From Bdellovibrionales bacterium (GTDB lineage Bacteria; Bdellovibrionota; Bdellovibrionia; Bdellovibrionales; UBA1609): a DNA stretch of 13,508 nucleotides. The notes below the pieces were generated by a model. The model had not been told where the DNA came from. It saw nothing but the letters and a program-made list of their open reading frames with translations, and did not search any database. The stretch lies in NCBI GenBank assembly GCA_020435025.1, contig JAGRAG010000186.1:5492-18999 (forward strand), in the 5' to 3' direction. The position numbers and the translations under genes are program-made. Positions within the stretch are counted from its first letter, which is position 1; the number at the start of each line of letters is the position of its first letter. Shown piece after piece: positions 1 through 10,000 of this stretch.

Positions 1-1884
1 TAATTCTAATTCCATATCAAAGTCAAATTTAGAAAGGACTGAGATAAAGCCTCCCGTTTTTGTTTTAACTTTCCCGAACTGAACTCGACACTTTCCCTCA
101 TCACGACACTCGATTTTGGGAGGTGCCGTCATCATCAGCTTGGAACCGCCTTTACAATCTTTTCGAGTGGAATCGGTACAGATATAGGGGGAGGTTTTGT
201 ACATTTCGTCAATATAAGCTTGCATGGTTGAAACAGGCATCTCGAAGACAAACTCATGGTCTTTCATTTCCCTTTCCGTCAAAATTCCAGAGGCCATAGG
301 TTTCAGTCCCGGACAGTCGACATTGGCATTGAGCAATCGCACTCGATTAAGATCTCCGACTTTATCCACAGAATAGCGAGTGTATAAGCCGATCTCTCTG
401 TCTTGGCTGATCTGCTTATCGATTTCAGCAAGATCCTTGCGGAGTTGTTCGAGTTCACGACGTCTTTGATCTCTCACGGGTCCACGCGCTTTTTTATGAA
501 GTAACACGGCTTCTAATACTTTAATCCGATCTTCTATTGCCGCTTTACGAATATCTCGTCCGACGTCAATGACAGGAATTTGCATCTTCAAATCCATCAG
601 CACACTCATTTCTTCAGCCATTTCTTTTAAAGCTCTAGCCAGCTCTTCTTTGGCTTTCAAGATCACTTGTTCTTCGATCTGAGGAATGATGTAACCCTTC
701 ATGACTCGATCATTTGTAAAAGTACCCTCGTTGACGGTGTCGACGACACTTTCAAAAATGAGAGCTGCGTGCTTTCCGGAATAGCCTTTGGCCGAATACT
801 TCGCCTGCTCCGCAACCGTTTTAAATGCAGGCATTTCATGAAACAGTAAGGGTTTATTCCGACAGGTAATTTCTTGTCCGTTTTTCTTTTTACCTACAAT
901 AACGACGGCTGCCTCACTCATTTTGCGAGCATCCATTTGACTGCCATCATAGCGAGCCGCCTCAAAACGAGCTCTCTCCATTTCGTCCTGCTGGCGTTGA
1001 AAAAATCTCTCTAAAGCATCTGCATCTAATTCGGAATAGAGCTTCTTAAAATAGTCACAAAGATAATCCTGTGTCACAGAGCGAATATGCTGACCTTGAG
1101 CATCTTGGTCCCGGTGATATCTGCCGTCAGAACCATAACCGTTACTCAGAACACGCCCATCAGGTCCACGGATGATTGACTCCAATTTCATGGATTCCCC
1201 GGTGACTTTAAGATTTTTTAAAGCTCCTGTAGCTAAGTCAAAACGCCCATTTTGATCCATTGTAACCACAACATCAATGGCAGCAGCTGATTGGTCTCCG
1301 GAGGCTTTAGATGTGAAGAGCAGATCTGGGTTTTCTAAAAGAGCTCCCTTATCTGGACCTTTGGACTCCAGAGCAATGCGGCTGGCTAGCTTAATAGAGT
1401 TAATCTTAATTGCACCTGTATAGTTTTTTCCGTCAAATTTTGGTTCTACAAACTCAAAGTCGATGTCCTCTAATGCAAACTGATCTGCCTGCATTTTGAA
1501 TTTTTGCAGTTGAGTAGAGTATCCAAAGCTACCATCTTTTTTTAGTTTTGGATAAAGCAAACACTTTTCTTGAAGTCCATTGACTTCTCTAAGTATCAAA
1601 CCATCAATGACATTTCCTACCTTTTCTGTCTTACACTCATCAGGAGTTTCATACAAAATTTGTGGAGGAAATTTTTTAATGGTGTCAATCATACTGGCTC
1701 GAAGTTGCGCTTTGAATTCCGGGCTATTGACTTTTTCGTCAAAAAGACGTTTTAACCCTTTGCTACCGATCAAAAAACTTCCTAAATTTTGACACTGAAA
1801 AAGACAAGGATTGGATTCCGTTTGACCTGTGACTGAGAACAGAAAAAATAGTAAAAATATTCCTAGTTTCAAGACTCTAGCCAT
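1..1884 (-). CDS. Exported protein of unknown family, C-terminus beyond window edge
   Basis: The minus-strand frame is open from ATG at 1884 to position 1, giving 628 residues with no stop, so the C-terminus lies outside the window. The start is well fixed: the codon two before ATG on the transcript is an in-frame TGA, and the protein begins with a Sec signal peptide (MARVLKLGIF then a Leu/Phe-rich core, cleavage near residues 20-24). No strong Shine-Dalgarno is visible. Residues about 135-235 are beta-rich (alternating pattern around INSIKLASRIALES). Residues about 398-430 and 444-495 are strongly charged helices, probably coiled coil, with a Lys/Arg-rich stretch near 464-477. Cysteines cluster near residues 27-31, 84-108 and again at 524-599. 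The region from about 545 on again looks beta-rich. The beta-helix-beta layout loosely recalls BPI-like lipid-binding folds, but I cannot name a family. The location is inferred to be periplasm or outer membrane. The gene lies downstream of the porin-like gene but is separated from it by a terminator. Confidence 0.85.
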   Translation of the reverse strand, partial: MARVLKLGIFLLFFLFSVTGQTESNPCLFQCQNLGSFLIGSKGLKRLFDEKVNSPEFKAQLRASMIDTIKKFPPQILYETPDECKTEKVGNVIDGLILREVNGLQEKCLLYPKLKKDGSFGYSTQLQKFKMQADQFALEDIDFEFVEPKFDGKNYTGAIKINSIKLASRIALESKGPDKGALLENPDLLFTSKASGDQSAAAIDVVVTMDQNGRFDLATGALKNLKVTGESMKLESIIRGPDGRVLSNGYGSDGRYHRDQDAQGQHIRSVTQDYLCDYFKKLYSELDADALERFFQRQQDEMERARFEAARYDGSQMDARKMSEAAVVIVGKKKNGQEITCRNKPLLFHEMPAFKTVAEQAKYSAKGYSGKHAALIFESVVDTVNEGTFTNDRVMKGYIIPQIEEQVILKAKEELARALKEMAEEMSVLMDLKMQIPVIDVGRDIRKAAIEDRIKVLEAVLLHKKARGPVRDQRRRELEQLRKDLAEIDKQISQDREIGLYTRYSVDKVGDLNRVRLLNANVDCPGLKPMASGILTEREMKDHEFVFEMPVSTMQAYIDEMYKTSPYICTDSTRKDCKGGSKLMMTAPPKIECRDEGKCRVQFGKVKTKTGGFISVLSKFDFDMELEL

Positions 1885-1965
1885 AAGGGCTCATCGGACA
1901 CTCAAAGATCAAATTACACCTTAACTGGCCAAGTAAAGGACATTTTGCTCAATCCTGGACAAAAG

Positions 1966-1998
1966 AATATGCCAGAAAGAAAATCTTTCTGGCATATT
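1966..1998 (-). terminator. Intrinsic terminator of the porin-like gene
   Basis: A perfect 15-bp stem (1966-1980 with 1984-1998) closes a 3-nt loop. It lies 22 nt beyond the stop codon of the minus-strand gene ending at 2021. Read on the minus strand the stem is followed by a short T-rich run (ATTCTTTTG). The plus-strand side has no T tract, so it is assigned to the minus strand. It should insulate the gene starting at 1884, which would then need its own promoter in 1885-1965; I see no convincing one there. Confidence 0.8.
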
Positions 1999-2020
1999 TC
2001 CTAGAAAAGTAATGTTATCT

Positions 2021-2995
2021 TCAATGAAATCTCGCATTCAATTCGAGTCCAGCTTCAGCTCCTAGATCCTCTTCACCTTTATTATTAGAGGTCGTGTATG
2101 AAACGTAGGGCTTAAGTTTGATATTTCCCTTACTATCTAAGTCCATATCATAGGCCACTTGATATCTTCGATTCTTATCATCGTCGGTGAAATCTGCACT
2201 CCACTGATTGCGCTTCACACCAATCTGATACTGAGTCGTTTTCTCATCTTGCAGATCATCTTGAGTCACAATGATGGTCCCGTAGGCTGCGATGATGGAT
2301 GAATTCCAAGTCGCTCCAATGCTTGAAACTGATTTACCATCACTATCCGAACTTTCTGTTCTAAGCTCTGCATGAGCCGCTTCTAATTTTAGAGATTCTG
2401 TTAACTGTTTAGTAACTTTAATTCCCACACTAAATTCCCCAGAAGAGATATCCATATCGTAACCACCATCAGCCGCCTCTGAAGCAAAAACTGAAACCTC
2501 ATCGATGATCTTACTGAGAATAGCCGGATTAGCCGTTACAACCACACCGACAACCTGTCGCAATTTTTTAGTGTCATACAAGAGATCTTTACTCTTCGGA
2601 CCACCATACTGATCATTCGCCGTCATATCGATATGCATCTTACCTATCGACACTTTAATTTTTCCGTCTTGAAGCATCGCCGTTACTTTTAACTCGTCAA
2701 CTAATTTATCCAAATCAAAGTCCATTGATTGGTCTTCGCCATCCAGTCGAAAATCTCTTCCGAGAGCTTCTGCGAGATCTAATGCCAGGTCTGCTCGCAC
2801 GCTTTCAGAAAGTGATCTACCAATATTAAATTGAATGCCTCTTGACGTGAGAGTGCCCTCATTGTTCTCACCACGGGAGTAATCGATACTTGTTTCCGCC
2901 CCGACTTCAAATCCTCCAGCGACTTTTGCGGCGTGAGCGTTTAGCGTTAACCCCAATACAATTGCCGGTGCAATAGTTAGTAATTTTTTGTTCAT
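2021..2995 (-). CDS. Porin-like outer-membrane beta-barrel protein
   Basis: This encodes 324 residues from ATG at 2995. An upstream in-frame ATG at 3025 would add ten residues (MVLVIFKEAN). The 2995 start is preferred because AAGGAGG lies 5 nt before it and it gives a canonical signal peptide, MNKKLLTIAPAIVLGLTLNA then HA, with signal peptidase I cleavage after residue 22. The mature protein is mostly alternating hydrophobic and polar beta-strands with short Asp/Gly/Ser-rich turns: a VAGGFEVGAETSIDYSRGE-type first strand, repeated SVGIKVTKQL / IGVKRNQWSADF strands, and a C-terminal strand ending LELNARFH. An aromatic residue near the C-terminus is typical of barrels handled by the BAM machinery, although here the last residue is His and Phe is penultimate. 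The length fits a trimeric-porin-sized barrel. The middle segment (about residues 85-115, GKIKVSIGKMHIDMTAN) resembles porin strands. The family and solute are not identifiable by eye. The gene is monocistronic by its own terminator. Confidence 0.85.
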   Translation of the reverse strand: MNKKLLTIAPAIVLGLTLNAHAAKVAGGFEVGAETSIDYSRGENNEGTLTSRGIQFNIGRSLSESVRADLALDLAEALGRDFRLDGEDQSMDFDLDKLVDELKVTAMLQDGKIKVSIGKMHIDMTANDQYGGPKSKDLLYDTKKLRQVVGVVVTANPAILSKIIDEVSVFASEAADGGYDMDISSGEFSVGIKVTKQLTESLKLEAAHAELRTESSDSDGKSVSSIGATWNSSIIAAYGTIIVTQDDLQDEKTTQYQIGVKRNQWSADFTDDDKNRRYQVAYDMDLDSKGNIKLKPYVSYTTSNNKGEEDLGAEAGLELNARFH

Positions 2996-3000
2996 GTTTG

Positions 3001-3007
3001 CCTCCTT
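3001..3007 (-). promoter_or_regulatory. Shine-Dalgarno deciding the porin-like start
   Basis: On the minus strand this reads AAGGAGG, five nucleotides before the ATG at 2995. It favours that start over the in-frame ATG at 3025, which has no such motif and would place ten non-signal residues in front of the signal peptide. Confidence 0.85.
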
Positions 3008-3043
3008 AAAAATTACTAGAACCATAGGTTCGTTTATTTGTTC

Positions 3044-3072
3044 TATTAAAATTTTTTAATTTACTGCTTGAA
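3044..3072 (-). promoter_or_regulatory. Possible sigma-70-like promoter of the porin-like gene
   Basis: On the minus strand TTCAAG (3067-3072) and TTAATA (3044-3049) are separated by 17 nt, with an AT-rich spacer. The match to consensus is modest and the whole stretch is AT-rich, so chance occurrence is likely enough to keep confidence low. Confidence 0.3.
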
Positions 3073-3577
3073 TAAATTTTACTTCTACTCGCTTGCGATG
3101 GAACCCCTATAGGCAAGGGTTGTGCCAGGCGAAAACACGACGCTGATTTGCGTTTCTAAAAGATAATAATGAAGGCCTTTGGTTTTGAAAAAATGTTTTA
3201 CTTATTTTTGATAGAAAATTTTTTAGGTCTGTTCTTAAACAAATAAAGCCTTTTTTAGAATTTGAAGCGCTAATTTGAATTTTCAATAAGGGATTTTTTT
3301 CTCTAACTCGTTTGTGAAAAAAGAATTGGCACAAAAATTATATGGGACTTATTTATTCTCTACAAGGATAGAAAAATTGTTTCGGTTACAAGATACTTCG
3401 CTAAAAGTGACAAAAATAAAAACTGTGCCAACTCCATATAAGCTCAACTCAATTCAGTAGCACACAGGACTGTTCAAAAAATATGTTGGACCCAAGCGAT
3501 TCTCTTCAGATCTAAACCAAGTGGCTTTAAGCAAGTTCATCAAGTTCCACTTTCACCGAGTAGGAGAATTTTACATA

Positions 3578-3754
3578 GGGCCTGTACTCATTTAACAAGA
3601 CCTTTTAGTGCTTCAGATGTCTCTTAGGCGCGGAGGAAAGTGAAATGAGACCGCAAGTGTGGCAGCGCCACGTTGAGGATGGCATTTTGCTATCCGACAA
3701 AGAATGAGAGAAAAGATGAGGATCTAAAAGGTCTAGTAAAATGAGTACTGGCCT
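3578..3754. repeat. Imperfect 31-nt inverted repeat with internal hairpins; candidate structured RNA or element remnant
   Basis: The left arm 3578-3608 and right arm 3724-3754 are reverse complements at 27 of 31 positions. They enclose 115 nt. Inside, 3659-3671 forms a GTGGC/GCCAC stem with a 3-nt loop, extendable by wobble and A-T pairs. Positions 3677-3695 form a 7-bp stem with a 5-nt loop (GGATGGC / GCTATCC, one G-T pair). Short pairs (CTTCA with TGAGG, TCTCT with AGAGA) continue the main stem inward. Weaker complementarity extends outward (near 3493-3505 with 3808-3825). The layout fits a rod-like RNA with a branched head, or the terminal inverted repeats of a small decayed element. No coding frame lies inside, and the strand of any transcript is unknown. 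Confidence 0.55.
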
Positions 3755-3762
3755 TAGCGTAA

Positions 3763-3797
3763 GCTGCATCTTTTTATTGGAAGTAAAAAGATGCGGC
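3763..3797. other. Strong isolated 14-bp hairpin
   Basis: Positions 3763-3776 pair with 3784-3797 around a 7-nt loop. There is one G-T wobble and otherwise perfect pairing, including an 11-bp core GCATCTTTTTA / TAAAAAGATGC. Neither strand has a T tract directly after the stem, so it is not a standard intrinsic terminator. It sits 9 nt right of the inverted repeat and may be part of the same structured region. Confidence 0.55.
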
Positions 3798-3993
3798 TAG
3801 AAAGTTCGTAAGAGAAGAATCTCCTTGCCCTAGGTCGTGTCTTTTTTTGAAACAAGTTTTCGTTTTGTTCACACGCTATTTAAGTGTAAAGGGGATGGAT
3901 TGATTCTCGCTATAACTTCTAAAAATGAGACAATTGTATGAATATTTTTTGACTGTATTTATGGATAATTACGAGACTTTTGTTATGAAATTG

Positions 3994-4022
3994 TTAAGAA
4001 ACTGAGCTTTTTCCGTTATACT
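3994..4022 (+). promoter_or_regulatory. Promoter of the giant lipoprotein gene, leaderless-type spacing
   Basis: TTAAGA (3994-3999), a 17-nt spacer and TATACT (4017-4022) lie upstream of ATG 4032, with only 9 nt between the -10 hexamer and the start codon. A normal start site 6-8 nt after the -10 would leave a leader of about 2-4 nt. The same hexamers, spacer and 9-nt gap recur before the gene at 11909, which raises confidence that this is real. Confidence 0.6.
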
Positions 4023-4031
4023 TTATGGGAG

Positions 4032-7000
4032 ATGTCGGTACGTTTTCTTGAAACCTTTTTTAGCTCCCTTTTTTGGTTCTCTGTGACTAAGAGTTGGAGC
4101 CGTCTTTTATTTATTACTTCTTTAACATTATTTATGGTTGCTTGTGGAGATCCTCCGCCAGAAGACGATATTCCCCCAAACCAATTACGGGTGATTGCCC
4201 ATCCACCGACGACAGTGGCTGCAGGAAGTGAAATTCCTATTCAGTTGGAAATTGTTGATTTCTTGGGTCAGAGAGTGACTGCGGGGCCCGATGCCTCAGC
4301 CAATATCACCATTTCGTTAGTTTCTGGTGATGGTTCCCTAATAGGAAACCAAACTGTCGCTGCATCAGATGGTCTCGTGAACTTTGCCGGCAGTGGTTTG
4401 AGTATTGGTCAAACCGGCATAAAAAATCTTATTGCTGTTAAAGAGGACACGCCTTTTTCACCTTCTCTCTCCGTTCCACTGAACGCTTTTTCCGTTACGC
4501 ATGGTCCCGCTTCACAACTTGTCTACGCAACTCAACCCGCTAGTCCCACTTTGGCAGGGGCAGAGATCGCCTCCCTGATCGAAATTCATGATGCCTATGG
4601 CAATAAGGTTACCTCTGGGATTGATAGCACAGCCAATATCTCGATCTCTTTACAAAGTGGAACCGGCTCCTTAAATGGAACCACATCCGTTGCGGCGACG
4701 GCAGGGGTAGCTAACTTTACCGGACAAAATCTTAACATCGCGGCACTTGGATTTAAAACTCTACGAGCCACTAAGGCTGACACTTCAGGAAGCGGAGGCT
4801 CATCCGCTTTTTCAGTTGATTCCGCTTCATTTGAAATTGCTTCACCTGCCGCTCATCACTTGCTGATTACAGCTCAGCCTTCTGATCCTACCGCGGCCGG
4901 AAGTGAAATCACTTTTGTTGTCGAGATTCAAGACATCATCGGCAATGCAATGACCACAGGTCCAGACGCAACGGCCGACATCACCTTAACTTTACAAAAT
5001 GGAACAGGAACTCTTGGAGGCTCACTGACAGTTTCAGCACTCAATGGTGTGGCAAGCTTTTCAGGAAGTGGTTTGAATATAGACCTGGTTGGTAGCAAGA
5101 TTCTACGAGCAACAAAAGCTGACACATCGGGATCTGGTGGAACGGCCGCTCTATTTATTGACTCCAATGCCTTTACAATTGTTAATGCTCCTGCCCACCA
5201 CTTAACATATATCAATCAGCCTTTAGACCCTACGACCTCTCTTACTGAGGTGACAACAACTATTGAAATACGAGACATTTTTGAAAACGTCGTCACTACA
5301 GGACCTGATGCGACAGCCCCAGTCAACATTTCTCTTCTATCAGGCACAGGAAGCCTTTCCGGTAACACCACAGTTGCTGCTGTAAATGGAGTCATCCAGC
5401 TGAGTGGACAGGGTACGGCGGTCGATCTTATTGGACCTAAAGTTCTTCGTTTTGAAAAAAGTGACACTTCAGGAAGTGGCGGAACTGGCATTTTACAAAT
5501 TGATTCTGCCACCTTTACCATTTCTCATGGTCCAGCGTCTCAATTAGTTGTTGTTTCACAACCAGCCGATCCTATATTAGCTGGTGACCTTATCACATTA
5601 GGAGCAGAGCTTCGAGATTCTGCTGGCAACATCATTACATCCGGTGTCGATTCTACAGCAAACATTTCCCTTTCACTACAAAGCGGCGCAGGAACATTGG
5701 GGGGAACCCTAACAGTACCCGCCGTCAGCGGCGCTATCAGTTTTACGGCTACGGAGAGCTTAAACATAGACTTGGTCGGAGCAAAAGTTCTGAGAGCCAC
5801 CAAAGAAGATACATCAGGCAGTGGAGGAACGGCTTCTTTCGCCGGCGACAGCAATGGATTTACCATTCAGCACAATGTTGCAACACAGATGACTTTCACT
5901 ACGCAGCCAACTGATCCCACCGAAGCATACAGTGAGATTTCAAGTATTGTGGAGATTCATGATGCCTATGGAAATTTGGTCACCACTGGAGTCGACTCTT
6001 CTGCAAATGTCACAATTAATCTGCAGTCGGGTACAGGAACCTTAGGGGGAGCAACTTCAAAAGCTGCAGTTGGTGGAGTGACTGATTTCACTGGAACAGG
6101 TCTTAACATTGATCTACAAGGTCCTGGAAAAATTCTTCGCGCCACCAAAGCCGATACTTCAGGAAGTGGCGGCACAGGCTCTGTGCAGGTTGACTCAATT
6201 CCTTTTGCTATTTCCGCGCCTCTGGCGAGTCAACTGGTGTTCACTACACAGCCAGCAAATCCCACCGTAGCAGGGATGGATCTCTTACCAGTGATCGAAA
6301 TTCAAGATGCTGGAGGTTCCGTAATCACAACTGGTCCCGATGCCACTGCAAACATCACTCTTTCGATTCAGTCAGGAACAGGATCCATTGGTGGAGTTCT
6401 TACGGTTGCCGCAGTGAATGGAGTCGCTTCGTTTACGGCTACAGAAGGTGTTTACATAGATCTACAAGGTGCAAAAACACTGAGAGCGGCTAAGGAGGAT
6501 ACTTCAGGAAGCGGAGGAACGGGAGCGCTTATTGGAGATTCTACCAGTTTCTTCATTGTTCATGGTCCGGCAACCCAATTATATTATAGTACAGAGCCAG
6601 CAGACCCCACGGAAGTTTTGGCTGATCTCCTACCTATTATAGAAATTCAAGATAGCTTTGGAAATATTGTCGTCACAGGTGTTGATGCCACGGCCTCTGT
6701 GAATTTAACTCTGCAATCTGGCAGTGGCTCTCTTGGTGGCACCCCATCGGTGGCTGCAATCAATGGCGTTGCGACTTTTACCGCCAGTGAGGGAGCCAAT
6801 ATCGACACTGTTGGAACTGGTAAAGTTCTTCGAGCCACCAAAGCCGACACTTCAGGAAGCGGTGGAACTACTAGTTTTTCAACTGATTCGGCAGCATTTG
6901 AAATTGTTCCTGGGTCCGCCTCTCAACTTGTTTTTACCACCCAACCCGCCCATCCCACAATCGCTGGAAATAATTTGTTACCAGTTATTGAGATTCGCGA

Positions 7001-10000
7001 TGGCAATGGTTTTCCTATCACGAATGGCCCTGATGCCACCGCCACGATCACTCTGACTCTGCAATCAGGAACGGGAACGCTACTCGGAACAGCGAGTGTG
7101 AGTGCTGTGGCTGGGGTGGCAACGTTCACTGCCACAGAAGCACTGAACTTAAATATTGCCGGTTCAAAAATCCTTCGCGCGGCCAAGGCCGATACCTCTG
7201 GCAGTGGCGGAACGGGAGCCCTCTTTGTGGATTCAACCAGCTTTGACATTCAACATGCTGCTGCTTCGCAAATATCCTACCTTGTTCAACCAGGGAGTCC
7301 AACAGAAGTCGGTGCGGAGATCTCCGTAGGCCTTGCTCTACTGGACGCTTATGGAAATTCCGTAACAACGGGGCCTGATTCCACAGCAAACGTTTCCATC
7401 TCCGTCCAAACGGGCAGTGGCTCTCTCTCTGGCACTCAAGTCAAAGCGGCTGTATCTGGTGTCATTGATTTTTCAGGTTCCAATTTAGCTTATAGTACAG
7501 CCGAGACAGGAGTCATATTAAGAGCTATTAAAGCCGACACGTCAGGAAGTGGCGGAACCTCCTCCATGTTTGTTGATTCGAATCCTTTTAACGTAACGTG
7601 GCCCAGTGCCAGCCAGTTGGTTTTTACGACACAACCGAGCAATCCGACGACAGCAGGCAGTGATCTTCTTCCCGTTATTGAAATTCGCGACTCCGGAGGT
7701 CAACCGATCACGGCAGGGCCAGATGCCACAGCTCAAATCACTATAAATCTCCAATCAGGAACAGGAACATTAACTGGTACCTTAACCGTCACGGCCATTG
7801 CTGGAGTGGCCTCATTTACAGCCACCGAAGCTGTCAACATAGATCTTATCGGAAACAAAGTTCTACGTGCTACGAAAGAAGATACAACGGGTAGTGGAGG
7901 AACTTCACCTCTCACTGCAGACTCCGCATCCTTTTCTATCATCCATGCTCCGGCCGCTCAATTGGCATTTACAACCCAGCCAGCGAACCCTTCTGTCGTT
8001 GGGACCAGCCTTCTGCCTGTTATTGAAATCCGGGATAGTTATGGCAACCTTGTTGATTCGGGAATTGATTCAACAGCCAATGTGACTTTAAACCTTCAAA
8101 GTGGATCTGGTAACTTGAATGGTTCGGTTAGCGTCACAGCTGTCAATGGAGTTGCGACTTTTACGGCTACCGAGGCCGTCAACATTGATGATGTAGGAAC
8201 CGGCAAAGTCCTTCGCGCGACTAAGGCGGACACGTCAGGAAGTGGAGGGACAACCTCTGTCGTTGCAGATTCCAATTCATTTTCTATCATTGCCGGAGCA
8301 GCATCGCAACTGGTCTTCGTCACACAACCTGCAGACCCCACTGGTGCCGGCCTTCCTCTCCTTCCGGTCATTGAAATTCGAGATGCCAACGGATTTGTTG
8401 TCACCACGGGCGCTGATGCTTCTGCTCAGATCACCTTGAGCTTGCAATCAGGAACCGGTCCCTTAGCTGGGACAGTTACCCTTACGGCCGTTAACGGAGT
8501 GGCTACATTTACAGGCACGGAAAATGTTCACCTAGATCAACTCGGATCGAAAGTCTTAAGAGCCACAAAAGAAGATACTTCAGGGAGTGGAGGAACGGCT
8601 TCCGTATTTGTAGACTCTAGCTCCTTTAACATCATCCACGGGTTGGCCACACAAGTTGTGGTGACGGCATCTCCAACGGACCCTTCCGCTCAAAGTTCGC
8701 CACTCACATTAACCGCCGAAATTCGTGATGCTTATGACAATATTGTTTCCAGTGGTGTTGATGCCACGGCGAACATTTCACTCAGTCTTGTCGCCGGCAC
8801 TGGTGTTCTTTCAGGAACGACAAGTAAATCTGCAAGTGCCGGAGTGGTCAATTTTGGTGCAGCAGAAAACATACAAATCAATCTAACTGGAACTGGCAAA
8901 GTCCTTCGGGCCACAAAAGCCGATACTTCAGGAAGTGGTGGCACTGGTTCGCTTTCAGCGGATAGTGCCTCCTTTGAAGTGATTGCTTTTTCTGCTCCTT
9001 CAGGTTTAGCGTTAAAAAATCCAGTGAGTTCTCCTGCGAATGACACCACTCCAGAAGTGACCGTATCCGGTGTGACCTCAGGAAACACAATCACGCTTTA
9101 TAAAAACTCGACTTGTACGGGTACGCCTGTGGCCTCGGGTGTAGCCTCGGGCACTAGTATTGATCTTACGGCTTCTCCAGCATTGATCGACGGAGCATAT
9201 AATTTTTATGCCAACCAAGACAATGGCTCCATCACCTCACCTTGTTCTACAGCAACAGTTCAGTATGTCTTAGCTACGTCGACACCACCTGTACCTACTT
9301 TGCTGTTGCTTTATGATCCCGCAGTCTCTCCAGATATCGATGACACTCCCACCATTCAAGTATCCGGAGTGAACAGTGGTCACACCATTCGACTATATAG
9401 AAATTCAACATGTACAACGGAGGTTGGCTCTGGTGTTGCCAGCAGCTCCAATATTTTAATTTCTAGTTCGGCTCTGCCTGGAAACGGCGTTTATACATTT
9501 TATGCAAAAGCTGAATTTGCGAGTATGTCATCCACTTGCTCTACTGCTTCTGTTCAATATGAACTTGACACAACTCTAACACCTTTGTCTTCACCGACTA
9601 GTCTCAGTCTCTATGATCCAGCAACTTCTCCTGGAAACGATCCTTCCCCGATCATTCAGGTCGGAGGAGTGGTCAGCGGGGACAGTGTTTTTCTATATAG
9701 CGATGTTTCTTGCACTAACTTAGTTGGCTTTAACACAGCAACCAATACTTCTGTTTATATTCAAAGTGGAGCTCTTGCCAACGGAACCTATGACTTCTAC
9801 GCCACTCGTAATAATTCTTCAGGAAGTATGTCAGCTTGCTCGACTGCAACCGTCCAGTACGAAGTGAGTGTCACACCACCCACGGCTCCAACAGGTCTGA
9901 GTTTACATGTTCCTTCAGTTTCTCCAAATAATGATTCCACTCCTACCATTATGGTGTCGGGAGTCAGTTCCGGAAACGTTGTTAAACTTTACAAAGACAG

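Larger units (their letters stand above)
3026..3990. other. Long AT-rich intergenic region between divergent genes
   Basis: About 1 kb separates the minus-strand porin-like gene from the plus-strand giant lipoprotein gene. I find no convincing coding frame: the one open minus-strand stretch near 3107-3334 (75 codons) has no ribosome binding site, signal peptide or protein-like composition. The left half (3026-3450) is very AT-rich with poly-A/T runs and an 8-nt inverted pair, TTGGCACA near 3325 and TGTGCCAA near 3424. The right half (about 3480-3830) is less AT-rich and holds the inverted repeat and hairpins listed separately. The giant gene's promoter lies at its right end. Confidence 0.7.

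Noticed and set aside
667..1792. Short plus-strand open frames within the first 1.9 kb
   Set aside because: They overlap a continuous 628-codon minus-strand frame with a signal peptide and protein-like composition, so they are shadows of it.
3107..3334. Minus-strand open frame of 75 codons in the intergenic region
   Set aside because: It has no Shine-Dalgarno, its Lys/Phe/Ser-rich composition is what AT-rich DNA gives by chance, and there is no domain or signal peptide.
3632..3645. GGAGGAAAGT, similar to the conserved P4 strand of RNase P RNA
   Set aside because: The partner P4 strand (ACAGAAA...GGCTTA type) and other conserved elements are not found at the right distance, and the match is too short.
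4770..8960. Regularly spaced identical-looking DNA segments, as in a CRISPR array
   Set aside because: Spacing is about 345 bp, the copies vary in synonymous positions and all are in one coding frame, so they are protein repeats.
4595..9094. A series of antisense open frames inside the giant gene, many with similar peptides (PVPPLPEVSALVARR-like)
   Set aside because: They recur because they mirror the same strand of the tandem coding repeats. They have no ribosome binding sites or signal peptides, and the sense frame is clearly the protein.
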